Assembly: GCA_937125455.1 (NCBI GenBank)
Contig: CAKZLK010000003.1
Location: forward strand, 1-64,000
From: an uncultured Aequorivita sp.
Lineage (GTDB): Bacteria > Bacteroidota > Bacteroidia > Flavobacteriales > Flavobacteriaceae
Direction of reading: 5' to 3'
Length of the DNA: 64,000 nucleotides
Shown piece by piece: positions 27,878-37,870 of this stretch (position 1 is its first letter; every line of letters starts with the position of its first letter). Below the pieces are notes generated by a model, which saw nothing but the letters and a program-made list of their open reading frames with translations, was not told where the DNA came from and made no database searches. Both the position numbers and the translations under genes were made by a program.

Positions 27878-28999
27878 TTATACAGTTTGCAATTTGTGTT
27901 TTTCAATACTTTCAATAAATTGATCAAAAAGATATGAAGCATCGTGTGGTCCGGGGCTGGCTTCAGGATGATACTGTACTGAAAAAGCAGGTTTGTTTTT
28001 CAGACGTATTCCGGCTGCAGTATGATCGTTAAGATGCTCGTGGGTTATTTCTATATTCGGATTGGCTTCGGCCTCTTCCCTATTTATTGCGAAACCGTGG
28101 TTTTGGGATGTGATTTCACCTTTACCGCTTATCAAGTTCATTACAGGATGATTTATTCCGCGATGACCGTTGTGCATTTTATAGGTTGAAATTCCATTTG
28201 CCAAGGCCAAAACTTGATGTCCCAAACAAATACCAAACATGGGTAATTCTTTATCCAAAATAGTTTTTACTACGTCAATAGCACTATGGAGCGGTTCCGG
28301 ATCGCCAGGACCATTGGAAATAAAATAACCATCTGGCCTAAAGGCTTCCATATCTGAAAAAGAAGTATTGTACGGAAAAACTTTTATGTAACAATCCCTA
28401 TCAGCGAGATTCCGAAGGATGTTCTTCTTTATTCCCAAGTCTAGAGCTGAAACTTTATACTTTGCATTTTCATTTCCAAAAAAATAGGGTTCCCTGGTAG
28501 AAACTTTTGAAGCAAGCTCCAGCCCATTCATCGCCGGCACTGCTGCTAATTGCTTCTTCAATTCTTCAATATTGTCAACTTCGGTCGAAATCACGGCGTT
28601 CATTGCGCCATTGTCGCGAATGTAGCTTACCAAGGCCCGGGTATCAACATCACTAATAGCGAGTAAGTTGTTTTTGTTTAAAAATTCTTCTAGAGAATCG
28701 TCTGCGGCAGGACGGGAATAGTGGTAACTAAAATTACGTACAACCAAACCTGCAATTTTTATTCCTTCAGATTCTACTTCTTCTTTGTTGATTCCATAAT
28801 TTCCAATGTGGGCATTAGTGGCAACCATAATTTGGCCGAAATACGATGGATCGGTAAATATTTCTTGGTAACCGGTCATACCTGTATTGAAACAAACTTC
28901 TCCAAAGGCGGACCCTTCTTTATTTCCGACCGCTTTTCCATAGAAAATGGTTCCGTCTGCGAGTAAAATAAGTGCTTTTTTTCGTGTTTGGTATTTCAT
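27878..28999 (-). CDS. carA: Carbamoyl-phosphate synthase small (glutaminase) subunit
   Basis: 373 residues. The CPSase small-chain N-terminal domain carries FNTGMTGYQEIFTDPSYFGQ, and is followed by a class I glutamine amidotransferase domain. That domain contains SNGPGDPE, the nucleophile Cys in FGICLGHQVLA, and the His/Glu pair in QYHPEASPGPHD. It hydrolyses glutamine and passes ammonia to CarB, for pyrimidine and arginine synthesis. CarB is not in the window. A dispersed repeat lies just upstream. Confidence 0.96.
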   Translation of the reverse strand: MKYQTRKKALILLADGTIFYGKAVGNKEGSAFGEVCFNTGMTGYQEIFTDPSYFGQIMVATNAHIGNYGINKEEVESEGIKIAGLVVRNFSYHYSRPAADDSLEEFLNKNNLLAISDVDTRALVSYIRDNGAMNAVISTEVDNIEELKKQLAAVPAMNGLELASKVSTREPYFFGNENAKYKVSALDLGIKKNILRNLADRDCYIKVFPYNTSFSDMEAFRPDGYFISNGPGDPEPLHSAIDVVKTILDKELPMFGICLGHQVLALANGISTYKMHNGHRGINHPVMNLISGKGEITSQNHGFAINREEAEANPNIEITHEHLNDHTAAGIRLKNKPAFSVQYHPEASPGPHDASYLFDQFIESIEKHKLQTV

Positions 29000-29023
29000 T
29001 TATTGAAGGTTTAAAGTTTCACG

Positions 29024-29045
29024 CTTCCGACAAGCTCAGGGTGAT
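29024..29045. repeat. Dispersed CTGAGCTTGTCGAAG repeat, inverted copy
   Basis: CTTCCGACAAGCTCAGGGTGAT is the reverse complement of the 13558 element with one extra C. It lies 25 bp upstream of the carA start. Confidence 0.8.
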
Positions 29046-29083
29046 AGTTTTAGGTTTCTCAAAAATCTTTGCAAAAATAGTAT

Positions 29084-29119
29084 AAAAAAAAAGGATAAAC
29101 GAAAATGCTTATCCCTTTG
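29084..29119 (-). terminator. Terminator of the T9SS gene, resembling that of rplQ
   Basis: GGATAA and TTATCC arms with flanking A and T tracts. The stem, loop core ATG and flanks align well with the rplQ terminator at 30261-30300, in the same orientation. Confidence 0.7.
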
Positions 29120-29165
29120 TGTTATTGTTTATTAAATTAAACCTTTTTAAGCAATACCTTGTTGG

Positions 29166-30140
29166 TTATTGCTTTATAAATTTCTGAATAGCCCTTCCAT
29201 TTGAAGTTTCTATTTCAAGAAAATAAATTCCGCTTTCCAGATCTGAAACATCCAAGGAACTCTTATCAGCAGTAACTTGTTTAACCAATTGTCCAAGGCT
29301 ATTGAAAATGGAAAACTGGTTTTTATTTTCTTTTGTTTTAAAATTCAAAATATGGGTTGCTGGATTTGGATAAACCAAAAATTGAATGTCATCAAAATTG
29401 GGAACCGCTAATGGTTGTCTTAAAAAGCGATAAACTGTTCCATTCGGAATCATACCTTGAAGGTACGATAACACTACGGGATCTCCCGGGTTCAATGAAA
29501 TTACATTAGGGCTGGTAGGACTTCCAGAAAGAAAATAGCCTGTATCATCCAGTTGTTGGGTGTCAATATTAAAAGAAGTAATTAAACTGACTTGCGGCCC
29601 TGTTTCACCTTCAAAAGACTCAGCTGGGTTATTTATGGCACTTGGTCCATAACGAAACTCTACAGTATTAGTGCCTTCGTATAACCAAAGTTGAAAGTTC
29701 ATAAAATCGCTTTCGGTAGAATCATCAAAAAAACCAACATTATTCCATTCAATTTTCAAAATTTTACTACCAGATACCCCTTCAGTTATATAGGAAATAT
29801 TGGATTGTGAAACCCCGCTTGTAAATCCTAAATCTATCAAGTCCTGGCCTATGGGCACAAAAAGTGGTACAATACCTCCATCTACGGGGTTAGAAGAAAG
29901 TACTCCCCCAACGCTCCATTCCAAAATATAAATAGTGTCAAAATTATACGTTCCAAAGCTAAAGTTAAAGCCAAGTGGAATTGTGTAGCCTGGATCGTCC
30001 CATACGGCACCATTGTTCAGTGAGGTGCTTCCCGTCAAATTTTCATAAGGGATATTTTCCGTTTGGAAATTATAAACGCTCTGGGCGTTTGAAATAATTA
30101 CCAAAAACAAAAATGCTGGCAATAGTAATTTTTTTATCAT
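29166..30140 (-). CDS. T9SS-exported protein of unknown function
   Basis: 324 residues. A signal peptide (1-19, SNA-QS) leads into a beta-rich domain of about 215 residues that I cannot assign, with features such as IPLGFNFSFG, LKIEWNNVGFF and TVEFRYGPSAI. A type A T9SS sorting domain (about 250-324) ends it: LVYPNPATHILNF, VSDLESGIYFLEI and a basic KFIKQ end. The middle resembles secreted beta-sandwich proteins that carry a FRYG-type motif. It sits between rplQ and carA, flanked by two similar terminators, and a second hairpin (29149-29174) overlaps its stop codon. Confidence 0.85.
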   Translation of the reverse strand: MIKKLLLPAFLFLVIISNAQSVYNFQTENIPYENLTGSTSLNNGAVWDDPGYTIPLGFNFSFGTYNFDTIYILEWSVGGVLSSNPVDGGIVPLFVPIGQDLIDLGFTSGVSQSNISYITEGVSGSKILKIEWNNVGFFDDSTESDFMNFQLWLYEGTNTVEFRYGPSAINNPAESFEGETGPQVSLITSFNIDTQQLDDTGYFLSGSPTSPNVISLNPGDPVVLSYLQGMIPNGTVYRFLRQPLAVPNFDDIQFLVYPNPATHILNFKTKENKNQFSIFNSLGQLVKQVTADKSSLDVSDLESGIYFLEIETSNGRAIQKFIKQ

Positions 30141-30260
30141 AAGCTTAAAGTATTGATTTTTAGATATTAAAAGCGAATTAAAGTTAGTCTAAAAAACAAT
30201 TCCAAAAGATTTTACTGCAATAATTATTAATGAGTTTTGAAACTTTTCGATTAAGGGAAT

Positions 30261-30300
30261 AAAAAAAGGGATAAACAACTATGTTTATCCCTTTTTGAGT
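30261..30300 (-). terminator. Terminator of the ribosomal protein supercluster
   Basis: AAAAAGGGATAAAC and GTTTATCCCTTTTT form a perfect 14 bp stem with a 6 nt loop, 24 bp after the rplQ stop codon. Confidence 0.95.
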
Positions 30301-30320
30301 ATTTATGAAATGAAATATAT

Positions 30321-30812
30321 TTATTCCTCTTCCTTTTTAGCTTCTTTTTCAGCTTTTGCTGGAGCAGCAGTGGTAGCTTCAGCTCCTGAACCGCTTCCAC
30401 GACGACTTCTACGCGTAGTCTTTTTCTTGGTAGCTTTGCCAGCGTTGTAAAGTTCGTTGAAATCAACAAGCTCTATCATTGCCATATCAGCGTTATCACC
30501 TAGACGATTACCCAATTTAATAATACGGGTATAACCTCCTGGACGATCACCAACTTTTGGAGCAACGGTTCTGAAAAGTTCTGCAACTGCTTCTTTTTGA
30601 CGCAATTTTGCAAAAACCAAACGACGGTTGTGTGTAGTGTCTTCCTTAGATTTTGTTACCAAAGGCTCAACAAATTTTTTCAACGCTTTCGCTTTCGCAA
30701 CTGTGGTATTGATACGTTTGTGTTCAACAAGTGAACAAGCCATGTTTGCCAACATTGAGTGTCTGTGGGCGGTTTTTCTTCCTAAGTGATTTATTTTTTT
30801 TCCGTGTCTCAT
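30321..30812 (-). CDS. rplQ: 50S ribosomal protein L17
   Basis: 163 residues. The L17 core ([20 protein letters not shown] at the N-terminus, then [14 protein letters not shown]) occupies about 1-125. A Bacteroidota-type C-terminal tail rich in Lys, Ala and Glu extends it beyond the E. coli length of about 127. L17 binds 23S rRNA near the exit tunnel. It is the last gene of the supercluster; 140 bp with a heptad hairpin separates it from rpoA. Confidence 0.97.
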   Translation of the reverse strand: MRHGKKINHLGRKTAHRHSMLANMACSLVEHKRINTTVAKAKALKKFVEPLVTKSKEDTTHNRRLVFAKLRQKEAVAELFRTVAPKVGDRPGGYTRIIKLGNRLGDNADMAMIELVDFNELYNAGKATKKKTTRRSRRGSGSGAEATTAAPAKAEKEAKKEEE

Positions 30813-30881
30813 GACATTTTTTTTATCATCATCTTGCTACAAGATCCGTTCTTCGGAGAGCAAATTATGATGGGTTAAATT

Positions 30882-30950
30882 GATTTACGATTGTCGATTT
30901 TAGATTTACGATTTCAGAAATCTAAAATCGTAAATCTTCAATCTAAAATC
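30882..30950. repeat. Heptad-repeat hairpin between rpoA and rplQ
   Basis: Five 7-nt units starting GATT (882, 889, 896, 903, 910) are mirrored by units carrying AATC. Five 5-bp helices form in exact register, each separated by a 2x2 internal loop, around a 3 nt loop CAG (915-917). One unit reads GATTG (889-893) and its partner reads CAATC (939-943), so pairing is preserved by a matched change. Confidence 0.9.
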
Positions 30951-30952
30951 CT

Positions 30953-31945
30953 CTAGTCTTTATCTAATTTATATTTTGCAAGATCCATCCCGAAGTTTAG
31001 GCCTTTTACGTTTACAAGCTCTTCAAGCTCTGTAAGCGATTTTTTACCGAAGTTGCGGAATTTCATCAAGTCGTTTTTGTTGAAAGAAACAAGGTCTCCC
31101 AAAGTATCCACCTCTGCAGCTTTCAAACAGTTTAGCGCACGAACTGAAAGGTCCATATCTACTAATTTTGTTTTAAGCAACTGACGCATGTGAAGGGATT
31201 CTTCATCATACGTTTCAGTTTGTGCAATCTCATCTGCCTCCAAAGTGATACGCTCATCGCTAAACAACATAAAGTGGTGGATCAATGTTTTTGCAGCTTC
31301 GGTCAATGCATCTTTTGGGTGAATAGACCCGTCTGTTACGATTTCGAAAACCAATTTTTCGTAATCTGTTTTTTGTTCTACACGGAAGTTTTCAATGCTG
31401 TACTTCACATTTTTTATTGGAGTGTAGATAGAATCTGTAAAGATGGTCCCCAAAGGAGCATTCGCTTTTTTATTCTCTTCAGCAGGAACATAACCGCGAC
31501 CTTTTTCAATAGTAATTTCGAAATTAAGATTCACTTTTGGGTCCATATTGCAAAGAACCAATTCTGGGTTCAATACTTGGAAACCTGAAATGAATTTTTG
31601 GAAATCACCTGCTGTAAGTTGTTCCTTTCCAGAAACTGAAATAGTAACGGTTTCGTTATCTATCTCGTCAATCTGTCTTTTGAAACGAACTTGCTTAAGG
31701 TTCAAAATAATTTCGGTAACATCTTCCACTACTCCAGCAATGGTAGAAAATTCGTGATCCACGCCTTCAATGCGAACTGAAGTGATGGCGAATCCTTCCA
31801 ATGAGGAAAGTAATACGCGTCTTAATGCGTTACCAACGGTAAGTCCGTAACCTGGTTCCAAAGGACGAAATTCAAATTTCCCTTCGAAATCGGTGGAATT
31901 TACCATTATAACTTTATCAGGCTTCTGAAAACTAAATACTGCCAT
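30953..31945 (-). CDS. rpoA: RNA polymerase alpha subunit
   Basis: 330 residues. The N-terminal assembly domain includes [20 protein letters not shown] and [14 protein letters not shown]. The C-terminal domain (about 245-330) includes [20 protein letters not shown] and the helix-hairpin-helix [18 protein letters not shown]. The two copies nucleate core polymerase assembly; the C-terminal domain binds DNA and activators. It follows rpsD after 94 bp. Confidence 0.98.
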   Translation of the reverse strand: MAVFSFQKPDKVIMVNSTDFEGKFEFRPLEPGYGLTVGNALRRVLLSSLEGFAITSVRIEGVDHEFSTIAGVVEDVTEIILNLKQVRFKRQIDEIDNETVTISVSGKEQLTAGDFQKFISGFQVLNPELVLCNMDPKVNLNFEITIEKGRGYVPAEENKKANAPLGTIFTDSIYTPIKNVKYSIENFRVEQKTDYEKLVFEIVTDGSIHPKDALTEAAKTLIHHFMLFSDERITLEADEIAQTETYDEESLHMRQLLKTKLVDMDLSVRALNCLKAAEVDTLGDLVSFNKNDLMKFRNFGKKSLTELEELVNVKGLNFGMDLAKYKLDKD

Positions 31946-32039
31946 TTTTTTCTTCGTTTTAATTGTTATTTAGTTGCGCGGTTTAAAAGTTTGAAGAATA
32001 CTATAAACCCTTTGGCCAAATACCAATATGATTATTTTA

Positions 32040-32645
32040 TTATTTAGAATATAATTCGACGATAAACTGCTCGTTGATGTTTTCTGGGATTTGGATACGC
32101 TCAGGAACAGAAACGAAAGTTCCTTCCTTTTTCTCACCATTCCAAGTGATCCACTCATAAACATGACTTGCATTTGCCAAAGAATCGTTGATTGCGCTAA
32201 GAGATTTTGATTTCTCTCTAACGGCCACTACATCTCCCGGTTTCAATTGGTATGATGGAATGTTAACTTTTTCACCATTAACGGTGATATGACGGTGAGA
32301 AACCAATTGTCTAGCACCAGAGCGACTTGGGGAAATTCCCATACGGTATACAACGTTGTCTAGACGAGACTCACACATTTGAAGCAAAACTTGACCTGTA
32401 ATTCCAGGAGCTGCAGTTGCTTTTTTGAACATATTTCTGAACTGACGCTCCAAAATACCGTAGGTATATTTTGCTTTTTGCTTCTCCATCAACTGGATTG
32501 CATATTCAGATTTTTTTCCACGGCGACGTGCGTTACCGTGTTGCCCTGGAGGGTAGTTTCTTTTTTCGAAAGATTTATCATCTCCGAAGATTGCTTCCCC
32601 GAATTTACGAGCGATTTTAGTTTTTGGACCAGTATATCTTGCCAT
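32040..32645 (-). CDS. rpsD: 30S ribosomal protein S4
   Basis: 201 residues. N-terminal [20 protein letters not shown] is followed by the S4 RNA-binding domain (about 91-155, [23 protein letters not shown]). The zinc-ligand cysteines found in some S4 proteins are absent from the N-terminus. S4 nucleates 30S assembly on 16S rRNA and in many bacteria represses its own operon. A 94 bp gap to rpoA could carry such a control site, but none is recognisable. Confidence 0.98.
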   Translation of the reverse strand: MARYTGPKTKIARKFGEAIFGDDKSFEKRNYPPGQHGNARRRGKKSEYAIQLMEKQKAKYTYGILERQFRNMFKKATAAPGITGQVLLQMCESRLDNVVYRMGISPSRSGARQLVSHRHITVNGEKVNIPSYQLKPGDVVAVREKSKSLSAINDSLANASHVYEWITWNGEKKEGTFVSVPERIQIPENINEQFIVELYSK

Positions 32646-32735
32646 TTCTAATTTAAGGTTATGAAGGAAAACTAAATTAAGGTCTTACGTTAATCCTTTA
32701 GTTCTTTATTCCTTCAGATTGATATTTAGTATTAA

Positions 32736-33137
32736 TTAAACTCTTCTTCTTTTTGGTGGACGGCATCCGTTGTGAGGCATTGGAGTAACGTCGATGATTT
32801 CGGTTACTTCAATTCCTGCATTGTGGATAGAACGTATTGCAGATTCTCTACCGTTTCCTGGCCCTTTTACGTAAACTTTTACTTTACGCAAACCAGCATC
32901 GTGCGCAACTTTTGCACAATCTTCTGATGCCAATTGAGCTGCATAAGGAGTGTTTTTCTTAGATCCACGGAAGCCCATTTTACCGGCTGAGGACCAAGAG
33001 ATAACATCTCCGTTCTTATTTGTCAACGAAACAATAATGTTGTTGAAGGAAGCAGTAATGTGCGCTTCACCAACAGATTCAACATTAACCTTGCGTTTTT
33101 TAACTGTCTTTGTAGACTTTTGGTTTGTCTTTGCCAT
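32736..33137 (-). CDS. rpsK: 30S ribosomal protein S11
   Basis: 133 residues. [20 protein letters not shown] near the N-terminus, [20 protein letters not shown] in the middle and the end [15 protein letters not shown] are all standard. S11 contacts 16S rRNA on the platform near the E site. It is followed by a 90 bp gap before rpsD. Confidence 0.98.
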   Translation of the reverse strand: MAKTNQKSTKTVKKRKVNVESVGEAHITASFNNIIVSLTNKNGDVISWSSAGKMGFRGSKKNTPYAAQLASEDCAKVAHDAGLRKVKVYVKGPGNGRESAIRSIHNAGIEVTEIIDVTPMPHNGCRPPKRRRV

Positions 33138-33148
33138 AACTCTAGGTT

Positions 33149-33523
33149 TTATTTAGTTGCTTTTTTCTTGTTAGCAACAGTTTTACGTTTTCCTTTTCTT
33201 GTACGGGAGTTATTCTTAGTACGTTGTCCTCTTAAAGGAAGACCCGATCTGTGACGAATACCTCTGTAACAACCAATATCCATTAAGCGTTTTATGCTTA
33301 ATTGAACTTCACTACGTAATTCACCTTCGATTTTGAAAGACCCTACAGCATCACGAATAGCACCGATTTCATCATCGTTCCATTCGCTTACTTTTTTGTC
33401 TTCGTCAACTCCGGCTTTGTTCAGAATATCTTGGGCACGGCTCTTACCGATTCCGAAGATATACGTTAACGCGATTACACCCCTTTTGTGCTTCGGGATA
33501 TCTACACCTGCGATTCTTGCCAT
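33149..33523 (-). CDS. rpsM: 30S ribosomal protein S13
   Basis: 124 residues, starting [31 protein letters not shown] is the helix-hairpin-helix, and the C-terminal RNA-binding tail has [17 protein letters not shown]13 touches the P-site tRNA and bridges to the 50S head. It starts 3 bp after rpmJ. Confidence 0.98.
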   Translation of the reverse strand: MARIAGVDIPKHKRGVIALTYIFGIGKSRAQDILNKAGVDEDKKVSEWNDDEIGAIRDAVGSFKIEGELRSEVQLSIKRLMDIGCYRGIRHRSGLPLRGQRTKNNSRTRKGKRKTVANKKKATK

Positions 33524-33526
33524 AAC

Positions 33527-33643
33527 TTATCCTTGTCTTTGTTTGAACTTTGGGTTCTTTTTGTTAATTACATATAATCTGCCTTTTCTGCGAACAATCT
33601 TGCAGTCGGCACTTCTTTTCTTTACGGATGCTCTTACTTTCAT
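33527..33643 (-). CDS. rpmJ: 50S ribosomal protein L36, zinc-free type
   Basis: 38 residues, read directly from the sequence: it starts [20 protein letters not shown] and ends KFKQRQG. The CXXC-C-H zinc site of classical L36 is broken: only the Cys of ADCK remains, with Ser, Asn and Phe at the other three ligand positions. It therefore belongs to the zinc-independent group. It sits between infA (47 bp gap) and rpsM (3 bp gap). Confidence 0.95.
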   Translation of the reverse strand: MKVRASVKKRSADCKIVRRKGRLYVINKKNPKFKQRQG

Positions 33644-33690
33644 CTCTTCTTTATTTATTTATTGTTCAATGAACCGTGAGGTCCGTTGTA

Positions 33691-33906
33691 TTAATATCTG
33701 TATGTTATTCTTGCCTTCGTTAAATCGTAAGGGCTCATTTCCAACTTCACTTTATCACCTGGCAGCAATTTAATATAGTGCATTCGCATTTTACCGGAAA
33801 TGTGTGCGGTTACTATGTGACCGTTTTCCAATTCAACACGGAACATTGCGTTTGATAGTGCTTCCACTATGCTTCCATCTTGTTCTATTGCGCTTTGTTT
33901 TGCCAT
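33691..33906 (-). CDS. infA: Translation initiation factor IF-1
   Basis: 71 residues, a single S1/OB-fold domain: [40 protein letters not shown] and [22 protein letters not shown]-1 occupies the A site of the 30S subunit during initiation. It starts 2 bp after the secY stop. No map or adk gene lies between secY and infA, unlike in many bacteria. Confidence 0.98.
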   Translation of the reverse strand: MAKQSAIEQDGSIVEALSNAMFRVELENGHIVTAHISGKMRMHYIKLLPGDKVKLEMSPYDLTKARITYRY

Positions 33907-33908
33907 AA

Positions 33909-35252
33909 TTATGCTACTGCTTTTCTATTTTTGCCGCTTTTCATTAAACCATCGTAATGACGGTTCAATAAGTACGAGTTTACTTGTTGCATTGTATCTA
34001 TAGCTACACCTACCATAATTAGGAGTGATGTACCACCGTAGAATAATGCCCATCCTTGTTGAATATTTAATAATTTCACTGCGAAGGCTGGCATAATAGC
34101 AATCAGTGCTAAAAATATGGAGCCTGGTAGTGTAATTTGAGACATTATTCTATCTAAATACTCTCCTGTTTGACTTCCCGGTTTAATGCCTGGAATAAAT
34201 CCACCGCTTCGTTTAAGATCATCAGCCATTTTATTGGTTGGAACCGTAATAGCTGTGTAGAAATAGGTAAATATGATAATCAATATTGCGAAAACCAAAT
34301 TGTACCACAACCCAAAAATATCACTGAATGCTGCTCGAATTCCTTGTGCGAAATCGCTTTCGGAAAGACTAGCAACTGCTGAGGGCACAAACATTATTGC
34401 CTGAGCAAATATGATTGGCATTACCCCAGAAGCATTCAACTTTAATGGAATGAACTGACGAGCTCCAAAAATGTTCTTTTCGTAGCCACCACTTGCAGTT
34501 CTTCTTGCATATTGAACAGGTATCTTACGAACAGCCATTACCAACATAATTGATAATAGAATTATTACGAACCAAATAACCAATTCAATAAGGATCATAA
34601 TCAAACCACCGTTAGACTCAACCACTCTAGAAACAAATTCTTGAGCAAATGATTTAGGTAGACGTGCAATAATACCAACCATAATAAGGATGGAGATACC
34701 ATTACCAATACCTTTATCGGTAATTTTTTCACCCAACCACATTGCAAATATTGTTCCTGTTACAAGTATAATTACTGAAGAAACGTAGAACATAACACTT
34801 TGTCCCATTATAAAGGCTTCTGCTGGCACTCCCATTGCTGGAAGACCCGCAAGGTAACTTGGAGCCTGTACCAAACAGATCCCGATCGTTAACCAACGCG
34901 TAATCTGATTGATTTTCTTCCGTCCGCTTTCGCCTTCTTTCTGTAATTTTTGAAGGTAAGGCACAGCAATCTGCATCAACTGAACAACAATAGAAGCAGA
35001 AATGTATGGCATAATACCCAAAGCAAAAATAGAAGCATTGGCAAAAGCCCCTCCTGTAAATGCGTTTAGTAATCCACCAATACCACCGGCATTGAATTTA
35101 CCTGCGAACTGTGCCAACATATCTGCATCAATTCCCGGAAGTACTACTTGTGCACCAAAACGGTACACCAATAATAATCCAAGCGTCAACAAGATGCGGT
35201 TACGCAGCTCTTCTATTTTCCAAACATTTTTTAAGGTATCGATAAATTTCAT
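33909..35252 (-). CDS. secY: Protein translocase subunit SecY
   Basis: 447 residues with ten membrane helices. N-terminal [20 protein letters not shown], plug-region PGIDADML, signature [15 protein letters not shown], the loop ASGGYEKN and the end [20 protein letters not shown] all fit SecY. It forms the inner-membrane channel with SecE and SecG. It follows rplO by 12 bp in the spc cluster. Confidence 0.98.
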   Translation of the reverse strand: MKFIDTLKNVWKIEELRNRILLTLGLLLVYRFGAQVVLPGIDADMLAQFAGKFNAGGIGGLLNAFTGGAFANASIFALGIMPYISASIVVQLMQIAVPYLQKLQKEGESGRKKINQITRWLTIGICLVQAPSYLAGLPAMGVPAEAFIMGQSVMFYVSSVIILVTGTIFAMWLGEKITDKGIGNGISILIMVGIIARLPKSFAQEFVSRVVESNGGLIMILIELVIWFVIILLSIMLVMAVRKIPVQYARRTASGGYEKNIFGARQFIPLKLNASGVMPIIFAQAIMFVPSAVASLSESDFAQGIRAAFSDIFGLWYNLVFAILIIIFTYFYTAITVPTNKMADDLKRSGGFIPGIKPGSQTGEYLDRIMSQITLPGSIFLALIAIMPAFAVKLLNIQQGWALFYGGTSLLIMVGVAIDTMQQVNSYLLNRHYDGLMKSGKNRKAVA

Positions 35253-35264
35253 CCTTATCTTTTG

Positions 35265-35717
35265 TTACAATGTTACTACTTCACCTCCAGCAGCTTCAAT
35301 AGCTTCTTTTGCTGAGGCAGTGAACTTGTGTGCTGATACTTTTAACTTTGCTTTTATCTCTCCTCTTCCTAAAATCTTAATCATTTCGTTCTTTCCAGCA
35401 AGACCTAAACCTACAAGGGTTTCAAAGTCAACGGTATCATTTATTTTTTTGTCATCAACCAATTGTTGCAAAGTATCAATATTGATTCCTTTGTATTCTT
35501 TACGGTTGATGTTTGTAAATCCAAACTTAGGAACACGACGTTGTATGGGCATTTGTCCACCTTCAAATCCAATTTTCTTGGAATAACCTGAACGTGATTT
35601 TGCACCTTTATGTCCGCGGGTGGCAGTACCACCTTTACCGGAACCTTGTCCGCGACCTACTCGCTTGCCTTTGTTTTTCGCCGATCCTGCGGCGGGTTGT
35701 AAGTTACTTAAATCCAT
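35265..35717 (-). CDS. rplO: 50S ribosomal protein L15
   Basis: 150 residues. The Gly/Lys-rich N-terminus KRVGRGQGSGKGGTATRGHK and the fold-defining GFEGGQMPIQRRVPKFGF are visible, followed by the C-terminal globular domain ending EAAGGEVVTL. L15 is a core 50S assembly protein. It starts 14 bp after rpmD. Confidence 0.98.
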   Translation of the reverse strand: MDLSNLQPAAGSAKNKGKRVGRGQGSGKGGTATRGHKGAKSRSGYSKKIGFEGGQMPIQRRVPKFGFTNINRKEYKGINIDTLQQLVDDKKINDTVDFETLVGLGLAGKNEMIKILGRGEIKAKLKVSAHKFTASAKEAIEAAGGEVVTL

Positions 35718-35731
35718 CTTTTATTGTGTCC

Positions 35732-35911
35732 TTATTTGGTTTCAACAGAAACCAAGTGATTAACTTTATTGATCATACCAAGAATGTTTGGCGTATCTTC
35801 ATGTTCAACCGTTTGGTTCATCTTGTGAAGACCCAAGGATTCCATGATTCTCTTTTGGTTTTTTGGGCGCTTTATAACGCTTCTGACCTTTGTTACTTTA
35901 ATTTTTGCCAT
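35732..35911 (-). CDS. rpmD: 50S ribosomal protein L30
   Basis: 59 residues, read directly from the sequence: [20 protein letters not shown], then [20 protein letters not shown] and an end near [10 protein letters not shown]. The pattern KVxxxRSxIxRP followed by LGLxKMxxTV is the L30 signature. It lies between rpsE (11 bp) and rplO (14 bp). Confidence 0.95.
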   Translation of the reverse strand: MAKIKVTKVRSVIKRPKNQKRIMESLGLHKMNQTVEHEDTPNILGMINKVNHLVSVETK

Positions 35912-35922
35912 CGCTCTGATAT

Positions 35923-36447
35923 TTATCCTTTGAATACTTTTTCAAGTGAAATTCCTCTTTGGTTAGCCACAGTTTGTGCACTTCGCATTTGCAAAAGAGC
36001 ATCAAAAGTTGCTTTTACCACATTATGTGGATTGGAAGATCCTTGTGATTTTGACAATACATCGTGAACACCTACTGCTTCCAGTACGGCACGTACAGCA
36101 CCACCAGCTATAACCCCTGTACCAGGCGCAGCTGGAAGAAGGTTAACACGAGCTCCGCCGTATTTTCCTTTTTGTTCGTGCGGAAGCGTCACTTTGTTAA
36201 GTGGAATGCGAACTAAGTTTTTCTTAGCATCTTCAATAGCTTTTGCTATCGCGCTGGCAACATCCTTGGATTTCCCAAGTCCGTGGCCTACCACTCCTTT
36301 TTCGTCTCCAACAACTACAATAGCTGAAAATCCGAAGGCACGACCACCTTTGGTCACCTTGGTTACACGTTGTACACCTACCAAACGGTCTTTCAATTCA
36401 AGACCTCCTGGTTTTACTAATTCTACGTTTTTATAATCTTGATACAT
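35923..36447 (-). CDS. rpsE: 30S ribosomal protein S5
   Basis: 174 residues. The N-terminal double-stranded RNA-binding domain has [20 protein letters not shown] and [20 protein letters not shown]. The C-terminal domain has [21 protein letters not shown]5 helps decoding accuracy on the 30S body. It starts 8 bp after rplR. Confidence 0.98.
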   Translation of the reverse strand: MYQDYKNVELVKPGGLELKDRLVGVQRVTKVTKGGRAFGFSAIVVVGDEKGVVGHGLGKSKDVASAIAKAIEDAKKNLVRIPLNKVTLPHEQKGKYGGARVNLLPAAPGTGVIAGGAVRAVLEAVGVHDVLSKSQGSSNPHNVVKATFDALLQMRSAQTVANQRGISLEKVFKG

Positions 36448-36455
36448 AATATGAC

Positions 36456-36812
36456 TTAGAATTTAAGGCCACCTTCGCGTGCACCTTCAGCTAATGATTT
36501 TACTCTTCCGTGGTATAGGTAACCGCCTCTGTCAAAAGCGATAGCTTCTACACCTGCTTTTACTGCTTTCTCAGCAATTGCTTTTCCTACCAATTTTGCA
36601 GCTTCAACTTTGTTTACTTTTGAAGCGTCAATGTCTTTATCTCTTGAAGATGCAGCGGTAATGGTCTTTCCATTTACATCGTCAATAATTTGAGCGTATA
36701 TTTCTTTGTTACTGCGGAATACAGCTAAACGTGGACGACTTTCAGTCCCCTCAACCGTTTTTCTGATTCGCATGCGCAAGCGCTCTCTTCTTTCGTACTT
36801 TGATAATGCCAT
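36456..36812 (-). CDS. rplR: 50S ribosomal protein L18
   Basis: 118 residues: N-terminal [18 protein letters not shown], then [20 protein letters not shown] and the end [20 protein letters not shown]18 binds 5S rRNA together with L5. It starts 11 bp after rplF. Confidence 0.98.
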   Translation of the reverse strand: MALSKYERRERLRMRIRKTVEGTESRPRLAVFRSNKEIYAQIIDDVNGKTITAASSRDKDIDASKVNKVEAAKLVGKAIAEKAVKAGVEAIAFDRGGYLYHGRVKSLAEGAREGGLKF

Positions 36813-36823
36813 AACTCTATTTG

Positions 36824-37369
36824 TTATGCAGATTTACCTGCTTTTCTTCTTAATTGTTCACCTACAAACTTAATACCTTTTCCTTTGTAAGGTTCTGGTT
36901 TACGGAAGCCGCGTATCTTCGCCGCTACTTGTCCAACCAATTGTTTGTCGTGAGAAGTTAATTTTACGATTGGGTTTTTACCTTTATCAGATACAGTTTC
37001 CACCTTTACCTCTGGAGCGATGTCCAAAACGATATTGTGTGAAAATCCTAAAGCCAAATCTAATTTTTGTCCTTGGTTGCTGGCACGGTAACCTACACCT
37101 ACCAATTCCAATTCCTTGGTCCATCCTTTGCTCACACCTTCAATCATGTTATTGATCAACGATCTATATAGACCGTGTTTTGCAGTGTGGTCTTTTGAAT
37201 CTGAAGGGCGTTCTACCAATACGTTTCCGTCTTCTACTTTTACGGTTAGATCAGAATCAAATTCCTGAGATAACTCGCCTAATTTTCCTTTTACGGTAAT
37301 TACGTTGTCTTTTACTTCAACTGTAACTCCTTGTGGGATTGCTACCGGGTTTTTACCTATTCTTGACAT
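36824..37369 (-). CDS. rplF: 50S ribosomal protein L6
   Basis: 181 residues in two similar domains. [19 protein letters not shown] starts the first, and the second ends with the signature [21 protein letters not shown]6 lies near the factor-binding site of the 50S subunit. It starts 15 bp after rpsH. Confidence 0.98.
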   Translation of the reverse strand: MSRIGKNPVAIPQGVTVEVKDNVITVKGKLGELSQEFDSDLTVKVEDGNVLVERPSDSKDHTAKHGLYRSLINNMIEGVSKGWTKELELVGVGYRASNQGQKLDLALGFSHNIVLDIAPEVKVETVSDKGKNPIVKLTSHDKQLVGQVAAKIRGFRKPEPYKGKGIKFVGEQLRRKAGKSA

Positions 37370-37384
37370 TTCTTTGTCTATTTT

Positions 37385-37786
37385 TTAGTAAACGTAACAC
37401 AATACTTCACCACCTACATTCTGTGCTTTTGCTTGTTTACCAGTCATTACTCCAGATGAAGTAGAAACAATAGCAATACCAAGACCGTTAAGCACGCGAG
37501 GAAGCTCTGTTGAACTTGCGTATTTACGTAAACCAGGTTTACTGATTCTTTGAATTTTCTTGATCACCGATTCTTTTGAAAGCTTGTCGTATTTCAACGC
37601 AATTTTGATAATACCCTGTGGAGTACTTTCGTCATCAAATTTGTAGCTTAAAATGTAACCTTGATCAAAAAGGATTTTTGTAATCTCCTTTTTTAGATTT
37701 GAAGCTGGAATCTCTACAACGCGATGTCCGGCTTTTGCAGCATTTCTAACTCGTGTTAGATAATCTGAAATTGGATCTGTATTCAT
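37385..37786 (-). CDS. rpsH: 30S ribosomal protein S8
   Basis: 133 residues. The start TDPISDYLTRVRNAAKAGH and the C-terminal signature LGIAIVSTSSGVMTGKQAK followed by GGEVLCYVY are standard. S8 binds helix 21 of 16S rRNA and in E. coli regulates the spc operon. It follows rpsN after 84 bp, one of the larger gaps in this cluster. Confidence 0.98.
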   Translation of the reverse strand: MNTDPISDYLTRVRNAAKAGHRVVEIPASNLKKEITKILFDQGYILSYKFDDESTPQGIIKIALKYDKLSKESVIKKIQRISKPGLRKYASSTELPRVLNGLGIAIVSTSSGVMTGKQAKAQNVGGEVLCYVY

Positions 37787-37870
37787 TTATTTCAAATTGC
37801 GGAAGTGGTTTTTGGATTATTCCAAACCTACAACCAGTTTATATTTTTCTTTTGAACAGAAAAACTGTTC

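Noticed and set aside
30882..30950. CRISPR-like array in the rpoA-rplQ gap
   Set aside because: Units are 7 nt, contiguous and inverted; there are no spacers.
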